Of a DNA stretch of 10,994 nucleotides, positions 8,369 through 10,994 are shown piece by piece (the stretch's first letter is position 1; the number at the start of each line of letters is the position of its first letter). Origin of the DNA: Oehlia diaphana (Eukaryota; Glomeromycota; Glomeromycetes; Glomerales; Glomeraceae). The stretch covers positions 26,553-37,546 of the forward strand of contig QZLH01000311.1 in NCBI GenBank assembly GCA_003833135.1, given 5' to 3'. The notes under the pieces were generated by a model, which was not told the origin of the DNA, made no database searches, and worked only from the letters and a program-made list of their open reading frames with translations. The position numbers and the translations under genes were made by a program.

Positions 8369-8875
8369 ATGATATACTTTCCTCGTTCATCCTTACCAAC
8401 CTCAATAGTACGAAAGCTTTTATTTCGTGCAGATACAAGCAAAAAACCACGAGGACCACCGTCGGGGACACCTGGAGCAACAAATTATAACATTACCGAT
8501 ACTCGTTATGAAGTTATTAAACGTATCCTTTATGAAACCCCTAAAACAGATTTACCACATTTCACAGAAGAAGATCTTGAAAGACACGAAACTATTGAAA
8601 GAGCTTGGCAATTATACTTGCGTAATAAACGTGAAGCGAAAAGTAAAGAACTGGCAGCAAAATATAGAATGTTAAATGAAGCGAATATGCAACTTGAGCA
8701 ATTAAGTAAAAATTTATTTTTGTCGGCTCAGCTTGGTAATAAAACCATGTTATTTCCCGGCCAAATGAAAATTCCTACAGAGACTCCTCCATTAAATGGA
8801 TGGAACTACGATTACATTCCTTCTCCTAAACCTGACCAATCTCAAGAAAAAGAAAGTAAGAAAGAAGAGGGATAA
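8369..8875 (+). CDS. MRPL28: Mitochondrial large-subunit ribosomal protein mL40 (MRPL28 family)
   Basis: This is a structural protein of the mitochondrial ribosome large subunit, made in the cytosol and imported. The single exon encodes 168 residues. Residues 1-30 are rich in Arg, Ser and Lys with one acidic residue, as expected of a mitochondrial targeting sequence. Residues about 45-125 fit the fungal MRP-L28/mL40 family. They include YEVIKRILYETP, then a helical ERAWQLYLRNKREAKSKEL segment followed by LAAKYRMLNEANMQLEQL, which is typical of the long helices of this protein. The C-terminus is charged (ending SKKEEG). The ATG at 8369 is chosen because it opens the frame directly before the presequence. 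It diverges from RPC82 and converges on the NELF-B gene. Codon use is less AT-skewed and CpG is common compared with the transposon relics. The family call is from memory of conserved segments and was not checked by alignment. Confidence 0.75.
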   Translation: MIYFPRSSLPTSIVRKLLFRADTSKKPRGPPSGTPGATNYNITDTRYEVIKRILYETPKTDLPHFTEEDLERHETIERAWQLYLRNKREAKSKELAAKYRMLNEANMQLEQLSKNLFLSAQLGNKTMLFPGQMKIPTETPPLNGWNYDYIPSPKPDQSQEKESKKEEG

Positions 8876-9128
8876 GAAAGAGGATAATAATCAGGAAAAA
8901 TTTTCAATTATTGGCTATCTTGTTAACCTATTGATCATTTAAAGCTCATATTTGTTTGAAGGGATGTTTCAATCATAAATAAATAAATAATATATTTTTG
9001 TCCTTGCTTGTTACAATTCCATTAAGCAATATAAATCCAAATCCAACAAGGCTTGTAAAGTTTCTTTGTAGATATATTAATCTTGTTTTATATCTTTCAC
9101 TTATAATAGATTTATTCAATTAAAAAAT
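8876..9128. other. Shared 3' region of convergent mL40 and NELF-B genes
   Basis: This 253-bp A+T-rich stretch lies between two stop codons that face each other. On the plus strand an AATAAATAAATAATATA run (8978-8994) is a plausible polyadenylation signal for the mL40 transcript. The minus strand has AT-rich candidates for the NELF-B transcript but no single clear signal. The two 3' untranslated regions may overlap. There is no open frame of interest. Confidence 0.5.
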
Positions 9129-10855
9129 TTATAAATACATTTCTAATAACGCTCTTGCATCTTTTGCGTTCAAATTAACATCCTTATTTCCTTGAAAAGC
9201 GATTTCCCATAAAACTGGACAAACATCAGGTCTAATAGAATAGATTCCACTTACAACCTGTGTAGATCTAAATATCATAAGTAAATACTTATGTCTGAGT
9301 GCTTTGACATCACCAGTCTAGAAAGAAAGAATGAATGAAAATGAATAAATATTTGGAATATAATACGTATATATAGATAATTACTTACCTTCATGTTTAC
9401 TCCAGTGATACACATTCTTTCAGCCCATTCTCTCACTAATTTCATCCGTTCCACACACCCCAAAGTCGTTAATTGATTTGCAACTTCATCACTATAAAAT
9501 TCTATGAATAATTTTACAACCAATTCTTGTATACTTAATCTCCAAGGTGTAATATTGATTAAATCAGTTATGACAGATCTCCATCTTTCAGAACAAAGTA
9601 CACGAACTCTATGCGATTTAATAATTATAGTGACAATTGATTGATACATGGATTCATACATTTCCAAATGCATGAAATCATTATCATTACGCGGTAATGA
9701 TGCATATATAAATGGTAGACATCGATGTACCGCAACCGGATCACCTTTATCAGTTCGCTCAACAATGTATTGACAAAAAATCTACATAATTATTAAATAA
9801 TAATAAATACATATGTGTAAAATATTAATTAACTTAATTAACTTGTACAAAATACCTTTCTAGCAACATCACTTCGTCCTAATAAATGAGTTTCAGCTTC
9901 GCTAAATGATATCCAAGTAGGTGTGATCGGTATTTCTTGAGTATCAATTACATCTTGTGTCTTATCTTTACGGGCTCTGTTATTCTCTTTTGCTTCCCTT
10001 TGTCTATCATCGACCATCATAAATAATAAATGTCTGTAAAAACCTTCATAAAATTCTTTTTCATCGAGATCTGGTAAATTATAATATTTGCTAAATATCA
10101 TTCGAAATGCATTAGACCCAAAATGCAGCATGGAAGTACACCATTTAAGAGTCGAAGTTTCTTTTTCTTTCTACATATTTTATTGAAAAATAGAAAATTA
10201 ATGAGAAAAAGAAATTTCGCATACGTTCGTAAATTGTTCAAACAGTGAAAAAATAACAACCGTGATCATTTGCATTATGTTAGTGACAAGTCGCAATGGG
10301 ATTCTTTCTGATGATTTATCAACATATTTTCGCAAAATTTCGATTATTCGGGCAGAAAAAACGCTTACAACAAGAGGATCTTGAAAAACCATCGCGAGTT
10401 CACTGGTAAATTGATAAATTGACTAATTTATTAAACATAAATTTAAAATTAAACAATGTATAACTTACATTATGTCTCTGGAAGCAGTTTTTTTTGCTTT
10501 GTTGTACATGCTTATTAACTCATTTATACGATTTGAATCGAATCCTTTTCTTATTCCGGAATTTACGTACCAAATAAAATTAAACGAATGGTCTCGTTTA
10601 CACATCTATTTTTTATAGACAAAAATATAGATCGACATTAATTCATGCAATTATAAGTCATTTTACGTGATAATAATATTTACTTGAATTCGATCCGCCT
10701 TTTGCATTCCCATGAAAAAATCAAACCTAAAGGAACAAATCCTAGGCCACCCGTTGTCATTAAACCAAATTCTGATGAGGTTTAGCATTTCATCAAATAA
10801 TATGTTATTTTCACCAATCATATCTATTATATCTTGGAGACCCTTATTGTTCATT
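9129..10855 (-). CDS. Negative elongation factor subunit B (NELF-B / COBRA1) homologue, 5' part beyond the window
   Basis: In animals NELF-B is a helical scaffold subunit of the NELF complex, which holds RNA polymerase II at promoter-proximal pause sites in the nucleus. Exons in coding order are 10855-10684, 10605-10469, 10402-10225, 10170-9856, 9781-9389 and 9317-9129. Introns are GT-AG, 54-78 bp, with frame kept at every join. About 460 residues are visible. Segments that line up with human NELF-B as I recall it include LFDEMLNLIRIWF, then a Cys-x-(5-6)-F-x-x-x-W motif (CKRDHSFNFIW), FDSNRINELISMYNKAKK (human VDSKRxxEL), and IELAMVFQDP (human GDLSMILCDP). Later come a FMMVDDR segment and Leu-rich helical repeats. 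The human protein has about 200 residues before these, so the true 5' end is probably outside the window. The first exon here opens either at an acceptor (TTTAG ending 10856) or, less likely, at the ATG pair 10866-10861. The C-terminus (stop TAA at 9131-9129) lacks the Pro-rich tail of animal NELF-B. The match is visual. Confidence 0.75.
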
Positions 10856-10868
10856 CTAAACATCATTT

Positions 10869-10994
10869 AAAGAAAAAATAACGATCGGAAAGAAAAAATA
10901 ATGATTAGAAAGAAAAAATAATGATTAGAAAGAAAAAATAATGATTAGAAAGAAAAAATAATGATTAGAAAGAAAAAATAATGATTAGAAAGAA
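10869..10994. repeat. 20-bp minisatellite, at least 6.3 units, running off the window
   Basis: The 20-bp unit AAAGAAAAAATAATGATTAG repeats without change from 10889 to the window end (five full copies plus 6 bp). One diverged unit at 10869-10888 borders the NELF-B exon and differs at three positions, all transitions (CGATCG in place of TGATTA). On the sense strand of the NELF-B gene the unit reads as a pyrimidine-rich tract containing CTAATCA, which resembles a branch point followed by a polypyrimidine tract. The array ends 12 bp before the probable acceptor, so it most likely forms the 3' part of an intron. The total copy number is unknown because the array is cut by the window edge. Confidence 0.9.

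Noticed and set aside
8427..8675. Second plus-strand open frame inside the mL40 gene
   Set aside because: It is an alternative frame fully inside the mL40 coding sequence and shows no conserved features.
10869..10994. Regular repeats considered as a CRISPR array
   Set aside because: The units are directly adjacent with no unique spacers, and the context is an intron-bearing eukaryotic gene.
1..10994. tRNA or rRNA genes
   Set aside because: I saw no cloverleaf with conserved A and B box sequences and no rRNA-like stretches on either strand by eye; a covariance search was not possible.

Overview
The window looks like nuclear DNA of an AT-rich fungus with many short introns, most likely an arbuscular mycorrhizal fungus (Glomeromycotina, Rhizophagus-like). 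That placement is an inference. It rests on strong A+T bias, 54-84 bp GT-AG introns, a decayed hAT transposase and a Helitron DUF6570-type relic of a style I associate with those genomes, and the fungal character of the genes. No bacterial-style features (operons, Shine-Dalgarno sites, CRISPR) are visible.

Left part (1 to about 5900) is a graveyard of mobile DNA. A dead hAT (BED finger / ricesleeper-like) transposase occupies about 543-2521. It is followed by a small GACTGG-rich element (3087-3272), a minus-strand fragment of a Helitron-type protein (about 3292-3860), a long fold-back element (about 3868-4348) and a nested pair. In that pair a 243-bp MITE (4451-4693) with an 8-bp target duplication sits inside an ATCTGATC-rich element (4441-4858). 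Stops and lost residues in both protein relics are almost all explained by C-to-T or G-to-A changes, and CpG is nearly absent there (3 in 1,740 bp), whereas the 507-bp intact neighbouring gene has about 17. About 1 kb of featureless A+T-rich DNA (4859-5921) follows.

Right part (5922-10994) is gene-dense and conserved. On the minus strand an 11-exon gene encodes a complete 533-residue RNA polymerase III subunit RPC82/RPC3 (POLR3C). A 107-bp shared upstream region with a CCAAT box separates it from a plus-strand, intronless gene for a mitochondrial large-subunit ribosomal protein of the mL40 (MRPL28) family. Convergent with that gene is a six-exon, minus-strand partial gene whose product matches NELF-B/COBRA1, a subunit of the negative elongation factor that pauses RNA polymerase II in animals. 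Its N-terminal part lies beyond the window. A 20-bp minisatellite runs off the right edge, directly next to a likely splice acceptor of this gene.

The three genes are housekeeping genes of transcription and mitochondrial translation and need not act together. The points most worth following are the fungal NELF-B homologue, the deamination-type decay of the transposons, the nested MITE, and the branch-point-like minisatellite in the NELF-B gene.
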